Shown one piece after another: positions 1 through 6,636 of a stretch of DNA of 10,132 nt. Location: the NCBI GenBank assembly GCA_004295885.1, contig SEDG01000064.1, forward strand, positions 1 through 10,132. Direction: 5' to 3'. The notes under the pieces are model-generated. The model saw only the letters and a program-made list of their open reading frames with translations, did no database searches and had not been told where the DNA came from. The first letter of the stretch is position 1. Each line of letters opens with the position of its first letter. Origin of the DNA: Pedobacter sp. GTDB taxonomy: Bacteria > Bacteroidota > Bacteroidia > Sphingobacteriales > Sphingobacteriaceae. A program made the position numbers and the translations under genes.

Positions 1-623
1 TACGTTTGGATAAAATCTTGTCTGCTTTTTGTTGGATCATTTTCGCCAGCTAAAGCCAAGTCTTTATCTAAATAACTGTAAGCATATTTTAACTTCCTAA
101 CATCAATTTCATTTTTACCGGGCAACGCATCGTTACCAGCATAATACATGTTTTGTAATTTAGCCTTAAATGCACTATTTCTTCCCCAAAGCACATTTCC
201 ATTGCCAACAGTTCTCCAGTTAATATCTTGTTGTGATGTTGTCACAGCAGGTCCGCCGGCAGCGGCTGCAGGAACAGGTTTAAAAAGTGTTGGTGCACCC
301 GATGGGCCTAACGAATAAACAGCTACAGAGTCTCTTACCCAATTTACAAACTGTCTGTATTCTGCATTTGTAATTTCGGTTTGGTCCATATAAAAAGCAC
401 TGAATGATGTCATTCTAGCTTGATTTCCCGAATAGAAACTCATATCCTCATCAGATGTGCCTATTAATGTTCTTCCTTGAGGAATAAAAACCATACCCAA
501 AGGGATAGTTTTATTCTTGAACTTTCTATTGTATGCGCCTACTAATTCACCTTGGGTACCACCCCCACAGCTAGCCAGAAAACCACATACAATGAAAAAA
601 CTTAGAAGGTATATCTTTCTCAT
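1..623 (-). CDS. gldK: Gliding motility / type IX secretion lipoprotein GldK, N-terminal part (runs off left edge)
   Basis: The 207 visible residues begin MRKIYLLSFF and carry a lipoprotein signal with lipobox L-A-S-C (Cys19), so the mature protein should be a lipid-anchored envelope protein. From about residue 42 the formylglycine-generating-enzyme/sulfatase-modifying fold begins: a GMVFIPQG strand, then FYMDQTEITNAEYRQFV and NWVRDS, which is the characteristic GldK start. A low-complexity Ala/Gly/Pro stretch follows near residue 125. In Bacteroidota, GldK (PorK) forms the periplasmic/outer-membrane ring with GldN, next to the GldLM motor of the type IX secretion system; the catalytic function of the fold is thought to be lost. 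The C-terminal part and any gldL/M/N genes lie outside the window. A terminator separates it from hemD upstream, so it probably has its own promoter. GldJ is a related alternative, but the WVRDS segment favours GldK. Confidence 0.88.
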   Translation of the reverse strand, partial: MRKIYLLSFFIVCGFLASCGGGTQGELVGAYNRKFKNKTIPLGMVFIPQGRTLIGTSDEDMSFYSGNQARMTSFSAFYMDQTEITNAEYRQFVNWVRDSVAVYSLGPSGAPTLFKPVPAAAAGGPAVTTSQQDINWRTVGNGNVLWGRNSAFKAKLQNMYYAGNDALPGKNEIDVRKLKYAYSYLDKDLALAGENDPTKSRQDFIQT

Positions 624-690
624 AAAATCAGTTAAAGCAATATCTTATTATTTTAATAGCAATTTTATCGAATATCCTTGATATAAACAA

Positions 691-705
691 TTATTTGTCA
701 AATAA
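691..705. promoter_or_regulatory. Short palindrome in the gldK upstream region
   Basis: TTATTTG-T-CAAATAA is a perfect inverted repeat with 7-bp arms and a one-base centre. It lies 68 bp upstream of the gldK start codon and downstream of the hemD terminator, where the gldK promoter should be. The minus strand reads TTTTATTTG into it, which only loosely resembles the TAnnTTTG -7 box. It could be an operator or a chance AT-rich palindrome. No factor can be named. Confidence 0.3.
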
Positions 706-790
706 AACCTCAACCATTTTATTCAAAACACTTTCTCGATAAAAACTTAACAACAAGTTATTGAAAATAAATCAATTATTAAATTTTTTT

Positions 791-827
791 ATAAAAAAGA
801 AAATGTGCCTTTTTAAGCACATTTTCT
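791..827 (-). terminator. Intrinsic terminator after hemD
   Basis: Arms AGAAAATGTGC (798-808) and GCACATTTTCT (817-827) pair perfectly over 11 bp around an 8-nt loop. Read on the minus strand, the stem is followed by a run of U (complement of the A-run at 793-798). It sits 41 bp past the hemD stop and should end the DUF4271-hemD transcript before gldK. Confidence 0.8.
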
Positions 828-867
828 CTTCAAAAGACTGTTAAGTAACGGATAAGACTCCAATAAA

Positions 868-1638
868 TTACTTGTTGGATTTTTTTATATAATTTTCGAT
901 GGCCATAATCATAGAGGGAGCTGCCGGAGTTGGAGCTTCTATATCTACAATTAAACCAGCGTCTGTTGCGGCTTTATTGGTATTTGAACCAAAGGCAGCA
1001 ATACGAGTATTGTTTTGTTTAAAATCAGGAAAATTAATATATAACGACTGGATACTTGATGGACTGAAGAAGCCAATTACATCGTAAAAAACTTCGGCTA
1101 AATCAGATAAATCACTTACAACAGTTTTAAACAAAACGGCTTTAACAAAGTCATAACCGTTTTTTTGCAAGAAATTCATGGTATCTTCAGTAGCCACATC
1201 AGAGCAAGGATATAAGAATTTTTCAGCAGCGTGTTTCTTCAAAACTTCAGCTAAATCTGATGCTGTTTGCTTTCCAAAAAATATCTTACGTTTTCTGTAT
1301 TGGATATATTTCTGAAGGTATAAAGCTGTTGATTCTGAAATGCAAAAATACTTCAGTTCTGCTGGCACATCGTACCTCATTTCTTCGCAAATTCTAAAGA
1401 AATGATCAACTGCGTTACGGCTGGTAAAAACAACTGCTGTAAAATCAGCTAAATTGATTTTATCTTTTCTGAAATCTCTGGCAGGAACACCTTCCACGTG
1501 AATAAAAGATCTAAAATCTATCTTCACATTGTACTTTTTTGCCAGATCAAAATAGGGCGACTTCTCTGTTTCGGGTTTTGGTAAAGTGATCAGTATACTT
1601 TTTACTTTACGTAACCTATCTTCGTTCTTTTCCTGCAT
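868..1638 (-). CDS. hemD: Uroporphyrinogen-III synthase (HemD)
   Basis: A 256-residue cytosolic enzyme that cyclises hydroxymethylbilane to uroporphyrinogen III with inversion of ring D, the branch-point tetrapyrrole on the way to heme and siroheme. The family is poorly conserved, but the two-domain signature is visible: TSRNAV at residues 72-77 in domain 1, FSPSSIQSL at 191-199 in domain 2, and the closing segment FGSNTNKAATDAGL at 216-229 followed by a Pro-rich turn. Length is normal. The N-terminal KVKSILITLPKPE...SPYFDLA is the form usual in Bacteroidota. It starts 16 bp after the DUF4271 stop, and an AAGAGG that overlaps that stop codon is a reasonable ribosome site, so the two are probably co-transcribed. 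The terminator at 791-827 follows. Confidence 0.88.
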   Translation of the reverse strand: MQEKNEDRLRKVKSILITLPKPETEKSPYFDLAKKYNVKIDFRSFIHVEGVPARDFRKDKINLADFTAVVFTSRNAVDHFFRICEEMRYDVPAELKYFCISESTALYLQKYIQYRKRKIFFGKQTASDLAEVLKKHAAEKFLYPCSDVATEDTMNFLQKNGYDFVKAVLFKTVVSDLSDLAEVFYDVIGFFSPSSIQSLYINFPDFKQNNTRIAAFGSNTNKAATDAGLIVDIEAPTPAAPSMIMAIENYIKKSNK

Positions 1639-1654
1639 TTTAACTAATTACCTC

Positions 1655-2617
1655 TTAAAATCCTATTGCCTTGATTAATATTAATATAGGGCAAATTTCG
1701 AGGGTGCAAAAGTACAAAATTAAATACACTTTTGAAAACCTATAATTAGATAAAATATTTATCCCTGCTCTAAGAAACTGAAAGATGAATATAACAGTGA
1801 TTAAAATAATCGCAATTGCGATGTATATCTGGCCACTTTTTAATGGAGATAAGGCAAACGCGACGACTAGAGGAATAAACAATAAAGACGTATTAAAGTA
1901 ACTTAAATATAATATAGACACATACTCTCCAACCGGTTTTTGAATATCAAAAATGAACCCTAACAATCTTAGCAAAACAATTTTCAACACATATAACACT
2001 ATGATAAGAACGGAGACGGTAATAAAAAACTGAAATCCACTCTTTGCATATTCTAGCCCCTGATACTGAGCAACCAAGTAGAAAAACATCCCAATGGTAA
2101 AACCAAATTGGATGAAGAGAAGTAAAAACGGCCACGAATTGAATAGATTATCTTCTTTATTTAAATTACCCAATGCCCTATTGCTAAAAAAAGATTGCAC
2201 AATCGCCATTAGCTGCTTTGAAAATGCATTTTTTAACACCGCAAACATTACCAATAAGAAAGCAACGAAACCTAATACCCATATTTCTCCCTTCGGTAAC
2301 ATTTCTCCCTTTTGGCGAGGGTCTTTACTGATCGTGCTTTGAAGAAATTTTTGAATTAGCATTCTAAAATCACCTTTTTCAAAACCATATCCCATACTTA
2401 AACTGTCTGCAATTTGTGCTTTAGTCAGCGAGTCTAATGGTCTTAAGTTTTGTGGAGTAATTGTATCTATCGGAGCAACTCCTGCAGAATCTAAACTGTC
2501 AGTATAAAAGACATTTTGTTGTAATGTATCCGTTTCTAATGGAGTTTGTTGCGCAGGAAGGAGTAAAACAAATCCTCCTAAAATAATAATCACAAACAAT
2601 ATTATCCTTTTATACAT
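1655..2617 (-). CDS. DUF4271 family membrane protein
   Basis: A 320-residue predicted inner-membrane protein. It opens with a signal-like hydrophobic segment (residues 4-22) ending in PAQQ. A Thr/Ser/Asp-rich non-cytoplasmic stretch to about residue 105 follows, with repeated D-S/T-L units (DTLQQ, DSLDS, LDSLTKAQIADSL). About six transmembrane helices come next: near 112-128, 162-184, 194-217, 234-256, 262-283 and 296-317. This layout, and the position directly upstream of hemD, match the DUF4271 family of Bacteroidota. No biochemical function is established that I know of. Being in a transcription unit with hemD and next to gldK suggests a role in the envelope or in heme-related biology, but this is only context. 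The start at 2617 is supported by the signal-like N-terminus and by a -7 promoter box 36 bp upstream. Confidence 0.8.
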   Translation of the reverse strand: MYKRIILFVIIILGGFVLLLPAQQTPLETDTLQQNVFYTDSLDSAGVAPIDTITPQNLRPLDSLTKAQIADSLSMGYGFEKGDFRMLIQKFLQSTISKDPRQKGEMLPKGEIWVLGFVAFLLVMFAVLKNAFSKQLMAIVQSFFSNRALGNLNKEDNLFNSWPFLLLFIQFGFTIGMFFYLVAQYQGLEYAKSGFQFFITVSVLIIVLYVLKIVLLRLLGFIFDIQKPVGEYVSILYLSYFNTSLLFIPLVVAFALSPLKSGQIYIAIAIILITVIFIFQFLRAGINILSNYRFSKVYLILYFCTLEICPILILIKAIGF

Positions 2618-2652
2618 TCTTATTTTTACGAAATCAGCACCTTTTAGAGTCG

Positions 2653-2660
2653 CAAATTTA
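2653..2660 (-). promoter_or_regulatory. Bacteroidota-type -7 box for DUF4271-hemD
   Basis: On the minus strand this reads TAAATTTG, an exact match to the TAnnTTTG element recognised by the primary sigma factor of Bacteroidota. Transcription would start near 2647, giving a leader of about 30 nt before the DUF4271 start at 2617. I see no clear TTG -33 element at the usual distance. Confidence 0.5.
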
Positions 2661-2665
2661 AGCTT

Positions 2666-2707
2666 TATCTTTGGTTTTATATTAGGGCTTAAATTAATTT
2701 ATCTTTG
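2666..2707 (+). promoter_or_regulatory. Two TATCTTTG -7 boxes upstream of hemW
   Basis: TATCTTTG occurs twice, at 2666-2673 and at 2700-2707; both match TAnnTTTG exactly. The proximal copy ends 4 nt before the hemW ATG (2712), so a transcript from it would be leaderless or nearly so. The distal copy would give a leader of about 30 nt. Neither has a well-placed TTG -33 element. The distal box is 5 bp from, and diverges from, the minus-strand box at 2653-2660. Confidence 0.5.
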
Positions 2708-2711
2708 CGCA

Positions 2712-3848
2712 ATGGCCGGCATTTATATCCACATTCCCTTCTGTAAAAAAGCATGTACTTATTGCGACTTTCATTTTACTACATCACTTAAGTATGTTGA
2801 CGAAATGACTGATGCCATTTGCACAGAAATAAGGTTAAAAAAAGACAGGCTAAACGGGCAACAAGTGGGAAGTGTCTACTTTGGTGGAGGTACGCCATCA
2901 GTTTTGCCATCTGCTTCATTAGCTAAGATTTTTAAGACAATTATCGATTGTTTCTCTATCTCAGCCAATGCTGAAATTACCATTGAAACAAATCCAGATG
3001 ACTTAGACTCGAGGAAAATCAGCGAATTACACCAGCTACCTATCAACAGATTTAGTATTGGCATCCAATCCTTTTTTAATGAGGATTTGGTTTGGATGAA
3101 CCGAGCACACAATGCCGACGAAGCAGAAACTTGCATAAAAAGAAGTCAGGATGCAGGGTTTGAAAATTTAAGCATCGATTTAATCTATGGCTATCCTCTA
3201 CTAACTGACGAGAAATGGCTATCGAACATCAACCAAGCAATCGAATTACAAACACCGCACATTTCTGCCTATTCGTTAACTGTTGAAGCGAAAACTGCTT
3301 TGGCAAATGCCATTCAAAAAGGAAAACAAACAGGCTTAAATGACGAGCAAAGTGCGGCTCAGTTTTTAATATTAACTGAAAAGCTGGCTAAGGCGAATTT
3401 TGAGCATTACGAAATTTCTAATTATAGTTTGCCAGGGCGATATGCAGTTCATAATACAAATTACTGGAAAGGCATACCCTATTTAGGAATCGGTCCATCA
3501 GCACACGGATTTGATGGTTTTAATAGATACATCAACATCGCAAACAATGCAAAATACTTAAATCTACTTTCCGATAAAAAACTGGCAGAAACAGTGGAAG
3601 AGCTTACTGAAACGGATAGATTTAATGAATACATCATGACGTCTCTTCGCACCATGTGGGGAACAGATTTGAATAAAATAACTCGTGATTTCGGCAAGCA
3701 ATTTTCAGCCCAGGTTCATAAGGATATTAAACCATTTCTTGCTAAGGGCCATTTGATGATGACCGATGACATAATTAGGTTAACGGAAGCCGGAAAATTA
3801 TTTGCCGATGGCATTGCAACTGAACTTTTCGCAGAAAACAGAGATTAA
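2712..3848 (+). CDS. hemW: HemW, radical SAM heme chaperone (HemN-like)
   Basis: A 378-residue protein of normal family length. Cys11, Cys15 and Cys18 (CKKACTYCDF) bind the 4Fe-4S cluster. The following aromatic (Phe20) replaces the fourth Cys of true HemN oxygen-independent coproporphyrinogen oxidases, so this is HemW. Other radical-SAM features are GGGTP (58-62, SAM binding), IETNPDD (91-97), RFSIGIQSF (113-121), DLIYGYP (156-162), YEISNY (233-238) and the HNTNYWKG...GPSAHGF block (247-267). A C-terminal HemW domain ends the chain. HemW proteins bind heme and deliver it to apoproteins such as respiratory enzymes; older annotations call them coproporphyrinogen oxidases. It diverges from the hemD transcription unit across 94 bp, and a dehydrogenase gene follows after 9 bp, probably in the same operon. 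Confidence 0.93.
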   Translation: MAGIYIHIPFCKKACTYCDFHFTTSLKYVDEMTDAICTEIRLKKDRLNGQQVGSVYFGGGTPSVLPSASLAKIFKTIIDCFSISANAEITIETNPDDLDSRKISELHQLPINRFSIGIQSFFNEDLVWMNRAHNADEAETCIKRSQDAGFENLSIDLIYGYPLLTDEKWLSNINQAIELQTPHISAYSLTVEAKTALANAIQKGKQTGLNDEQSAAQFLILTEKLAKANFEHYEISNYSLPGRYAVHNTNYWKGIPYLGIGPSAHGFDGFNRYINIANNAKYLNLLSDKKLAETVEELTETDRFNEYIMTSLRTMWGTDLNKITRDFGKQFSAQVHKDIKPFLAKGHLMMTDDIIRLTEAGKLFADGIATELFAENRD

Positions 3849-3857
3849 TTATTTACT

Positions 3858-4643
3858 ATGGAAGATAAAATTGTTTGGATTACTGGTGCATCATCAGGAA
3901 TTGGAGAAGCTTTGGTTTACGCCTATAATGCTCAAGGCACAAAGCTGATTATCTCTTCACGCAATCAGGATGAGCTTTATAGGGTAAAAGCCAACTGTAA
4001 AAACAAAACCAATGTCCATATTTTACCGCTAGATTTAGAAGACGGCAATTCCTTATCCAGCAAAGCCGAAGATGCAATTCGCGTTTTTGGAAGAATTGAT
4101 ATTTTAATCAATAGCGGCGGTATTAGCCAAAGAAGTTTAGCACTCGAAACTGATTTAAAAACCGAACAACGCTTTCTCAATATCAATTTTTGGGGAACAG
4201 TTATTTTAAGTAAAGCAGTTTTACCACAAATGTTAGCGCAAAATAGTGGAAGCATCGTTTGTGTAAGCAGTTTAGTTGGCAAGTTCGGCACCAGATATCG
4301 CTCTGCGTACGCAGCCTCCAAACACGCTTTGCATGGTTATTTTGACTCACTTCGAATCGAGCTTGACCATCCAAACATTCATATCATGCTTGCCTGTCCT
4401 GGTTTCATTAGAACAAATGTTACCATTAATGCCTTAACAGCTGATGGCTCAACGCAAGGCACAATGGATGATGCCCAAGAAAATGGAATGTCTCCAGCAG
4501 CATGTGCCAAGCAAATGATAAAAGCAATCAACGCTAAAAAAGAGGAAGTCTACATCGGCGGCAAAGAGACAAAAGGGGTTTTACTTAAACGCTTTTTCCC
4601 TAAACTATTTTCTAAAATTATCCGAAAAGCAAAAGTAACTTGA
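3858..4643 (+). CDS. Short-chain dehydrogenase/reductase (SDR), classical type
   Basis: A 261-residue NAD(P)-dependent oxidoreductase. The Rossmann nucleotide-binding motif TGASSGIG is at residues 9-16. The usual NNAG motif appears as NSGG at 85-88, a conservative variant. Catalytic residues are Asn110 (LNINFWG), Ser138 (in VCVSS), Tyr151 and Lys155 (YAASK), and PGF follows at 181-183. Ser33-Arg35 after the second strand (IISSRN) suggests a preference for NADPH. A basic tail (LLKRFFPKLFSKIIRKAK) extends the C-terminus and could lie against the membrane, as in DHRS7-like members. The substrate cannot be read from the sequence. It starts 9 bp after the hemW stop without a terminator or clear promoter, so it is probably translated from the hemW transcript. 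A functional link to heme is not implied. Confidence 0.9.
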   Translation: MEDKIVWITGASSGIGEALVYAYNAQGTKLIISSRNQDELYRVKANCKNKTNVHILPLDLEDGNSLSSKAEDAIRVFGRIDILINSGGISQRSLALETDLKTEQRFLNINFWGTVILSKAVLPQMLAQNSGSIVCVSSLVGKFGTRYRSAYAASKHALHGYFDSLRIELDHPNIHIMLACPGFIRTNVTINALTADGSTQGTMDDAQENGMSPAACAKQMIKAINAKKEEVYIGGKETKGVLLKRFFPKLFSKIIRKAKVT

Positions 4644-4653
4644 CCTTAAATTG

Positions 4654-4686
4654 TTTTTAAATAACTATAAATCAAATATTTAAAAA
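4654..4686 (+). terminator. Possible AT-only terminator after the SDR gene
   Basis: TTTTTAAATA (4654-4663) and TATTTAAAAA (4677-4686) form a perfect 10-bp inverted repeat with a 13-nt loop, 10 bp past the SDR stop. A T-rich stretch follows at 4690-4704. With no G-C pairs the hairpin would be weak, and in such AT-rich DNA it may be chance. Confidence 0.3.
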
Positions 4687-4754
4687 TAAATTTTACTTTT
4701 TTTAATCCATAGGATTTTATTCTCCGTAAGTGCTTCATATCAAAACTAAATAAT

Positions 4755-5306
4755 ATGAAAAGAATATTCCTATCCCTATTTGTCATAGCAGCTATGGCAT
4801 TTTCAAGTGAAGTTTACGCACAAAAAAATCCTATGGTTGGTGGTGCAGCAATGTATGCCAATAAAGATATTGTAGACAATGCGGTAAACTCTAAAGACCA
4901 CACTACATTGGTTGCAGCAGTAAAAGCAGCTGGACTTGTAGAAACATTAAAAAGTGCTGGACCATTTACTGTTTTTGCACCAACCAACGCGGCATTCGAT
5001 AAATTGCCAGCAGGAACTGTAGATATGTTAGTGAAACCTGAAAACAAAGCTACTTTAACTACAATTTTAACCTACCATGTTGTTGCTGGTAAAATGGGAA
5101 GTAAAGAAATTGCTGCAGCAATCAAAGCCGGTGGCGGTAAAGCAGAACTAACAACTGTACAAGGCGGAAAATTATGGGCTTGGATGGAGGGCAAAGCATT
5201 AATGCTTAAAGATGAAAAAGGCGGCATGAGCAAAGTAACTATTGCAGACGTTTTTCAAAGCAATGGTGTTATTCACGTTATTGATACCGTTTTAATGCCA
5301 AAATAA
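4755..5306 (+). CDS. Secreted FAS1 (fasciclin) domain protein
   Basis: A 183-residue protein with a Sec signal peptide (KR, hydrophobic core to about residue 17, likely cleavage after VYA at 22). One FAS1 domain fills nearly the whole mature chain (about 37-183). The H1 motif is FTVFAPTNAAFDKLP (71-85), the YH motif is Tyr107-His108, and the H2 motif is NGVIHVIDTVLMP (170-182). FAS1 domains are extracytoplasmic adhesion or ligand-binding modules; small single-domain members are common and often in several copies in Bacteroidota. There is no lipobox, type IX sorting domain or transmembrane helix, so the protein should be periplasmic or released. It stands alone, with a strong terminator 29 bp past the stop. 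A weak TACTTTTT at 4694-4701 is the best promoter-like box I can see. Confidence 0.92.
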   Translation: MKRIFLSLFVIAAMAFSSEVYAQKNPMVGGAAMYANKDIVDNAVNSKDHTTLVAAVKAAGLVETLKSAGPFTVFAPTNAAFDKLPAGTVDMLVKPENKATLTTILTYHVVAGKMGSKEIAAAIKAGGGKAELTTVQGGKLWAWMEGKALMLKDEKGGMSKVTIADVFQSNGVIHVIDTVLMPK

Positions 5307-5335
5307 GCTCCAAAGCTTTTTAATTACATGTTATA

Positions 5336-5370
5336 AAAAAGCGTTTCGCCATTTGGTTGAAACGCTTTTT
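5336..5370 (+). terminator. Intrinsic terminator after the FAS1 gene
   Basis: AAAAAGCGTTTC and GAAACGCTTTTT form a 12-bp stem (5336-5347 with 5359-5370) around an 11-nt loop. The flanking A-run and T-run make it able to work in both directions. It lies just past the FAS1 stop. Confidence 0.88.
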
Positions 5371-5513
5371 CTATTTCAGGAATTTACATCGAATTATCAT
5401 ACGCTTAACATTTGTGAGATTAATCATATTTTTTTTAAATTTTAATTTACACTTTTGTGTAGGTGAAATAATTAAACCATTGTTTTAGCCAAAAATTTAC
5501 TTTATTGCACATC

Positions 5514-6395
5514 ATGAGCTTTATTTTAAAACCTGTTGACACCGTTGAAACCATTAGCCCAGAAGATTTTAAAAAGAATTACCTGGATGCTAGAAAACCA
5601 TTAATTATTAAAGGATTAACTAAAGATTGGCCAGCTCGTGAGAAATGGACAACCGATTATTTAAAAGAAATTGGTGGCGATATTGAAGTAAACTTGGTTG
5701 ATAATTCTAAAGCAGATCCAACAAAACCAATTAATGCTTCTATAGCCAGCATGAAGTTTGGTGAATATTTAGACTTGATTAAAAGAGAGCCTACAGAACT
5801 TCGTATCTTCTTCTTCAACTTGTTTAAACATGTGCCAAGCTTAATTAACGACATTAAAATCCCTAAAGATTTAATGGGTGGCTTTATAGAAAGTATGCCT
5901 GCAATGTTTTTTGGCGGCTCCAATTCTGTAACTTTTTTACATTACGACATAGATTTACCTCATCTTTTCCATACGCACTTTGGCGGAAGAAAACATATCG
6001 TATTGTTTGACAATAAATGGAAAGAACGTTTATACTGCTTGCCAAATGCTACCTATGCTTTGGAAGATTATGATGTTGCTAATCCAGATTTCGAAAAATT
6101 CCCTGCTTTAAAAGGAGTAGAAGGTTATGAAGTTTTCTTAGAACATGGCGATACTTTATTTATGCCAACAGGAATGTGGCATTGGATGAAATATGTTGAT
6201 GGTTCATTCTCATTAAGCTTAAGGGCCTGGGATGCATCTTTATCTAGAAAAGCAGCCAGTGTGTTTAACTTAGCCATAAAGGGTGGCGTAGACAGTTTGA
6301 TAAAAATGGTTTTCAAAAAATCTTATTCAGATTGGCGTGAAAAGAAAGCTGTCCAAATCGCAGAGAAAGCATTAAGAAAAGGACTTCCAAAATAA
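5514..6395 (+). CDS. Cupin-like / JmjC-type putative 2-oxoglutarate, Fe(II) oxygenase
   Basis: A 293-residue cytoplasmic protein of the Cupin_8 (FIH-like) group. An N-terminal ISPEDFKKNYL...KPLIIKGLTKDWPA segment (residues 14-41) is the family's entry signature. The jelly-roll core carries a complete-looking metal site: His143 and Asp145 (LHYD) and His223 (PTGMWHW). Lys160 (GGRKHIVLF) is placed to bind 2-oxoglutarate, and HGDTLFMP (211-218) is the usual strand before the last His. Such enzymes hydroxylate protein side chains or small molecules; the target here is unknown. An earlier in-frame TTG at 5505 would add three residues, but the ATG at 5514 is the better start. It is a single gene: terminators lie before it (5336-5370) and after it (6453-6486). 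Confidence 0.85.
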   Translation: MSFILKPVDTVETISPEDFKKNYLDARKPLIIKGLTKDWPAREKWTTDYLKEIGGDIEVNLVDNSKADPTKPINASIASMKFGEYLDLIKREPTELRIFFFNLFKHVPSLINDIKIPKDLMGGFIESMPAMFFGGSNSVTFLHYDIDLPHLFHTHFGGRKHIVLFDNKWKERLYCLPNATYALEDYDVANPDFEKFPALKGVEGYEVFLEHGDTLFMPTGMWHWMKYVDGSFSLSLRAWDASLSRKAASVFNLAIKGGVDSLIKMVFKKSYSDWREKKAVQIAEKALRKGLPK

Positions 6396-6452
6396 TATTA
6401 TTAAGTCACGAAAGTTCCATTTAAGGGATTTAGGAATTAGAAAAGCAATTAC

Positions 6453-6486
6453 AGCGGGGCATCGGATAAGATAGCCCCGCTTTTTG
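6453..6486 (+). terminator. Intrinsic terminator after the cupin-like gene
   Basis: AGCGGGGC (6453-6460) pairs with GCCCCGCT (6474-6481) in an 8-bp, GC-rich stem with a 13-nt loop. A T-run (TTTTTG, 6481-6486) follows. It stands 57 bp past the stop codon and is the strongest terminator in the window. Confidence 0.88.
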
Positions 6487-6493
6487 TTACAAG

Positions 6494-6512
6494 TCCCGAT
6501 GAAAAATCGGGA
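6494..6512. repeat. CCCGAT-type short hairpin
   Basis: TCCCGAT-GAAAA-ATCGGGA is a perfect 7-bp stem with a 5-nt loop, 8 nt behind the terminator. A further AATCGGG lies at 6525-6531 without a partner arm of its own. From memory, short CCCGAT...ATCGGG palindromes recur between genes in many Bacteroidota genomes, so this is probably a member of a dispersed palindrome family. A second terminator is less likely because no T-run follows directly. Confidence 0.5.
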
Positions 6513-6636
6513 GCTTTCAACGGCAATCGGGTTTATTTTACAAAACTTTTGATACTATTAAAGTTTGTGCCCCTCATTGTCATGAAACCGCGTAACTTAT
6601 TATTTGTATATTTCAGTTCTTAAACAAGAAAACTGA

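Noticed and set aside
2712..3848. Oxygen-independent coproporphyrinogen III oxidase (HemN)
   Set aside because: The fourth Cys of the HemN CxxxCxxCxC motif is replaced by Phe20, and the length fits HemW.
3977..4321. Longest antisense open frame inside the SDR gene
   Set aside because: The plus strand encodes a full SDR with all catalytic motifs; the antisense frame has no domain signature and is a shadow of it.
5505..5513. TTG start for the cupin-like gene
   Set aside because: It would add only three residues; an in-frame ATG lies at 5514 and no ribosome site favours the TTG.
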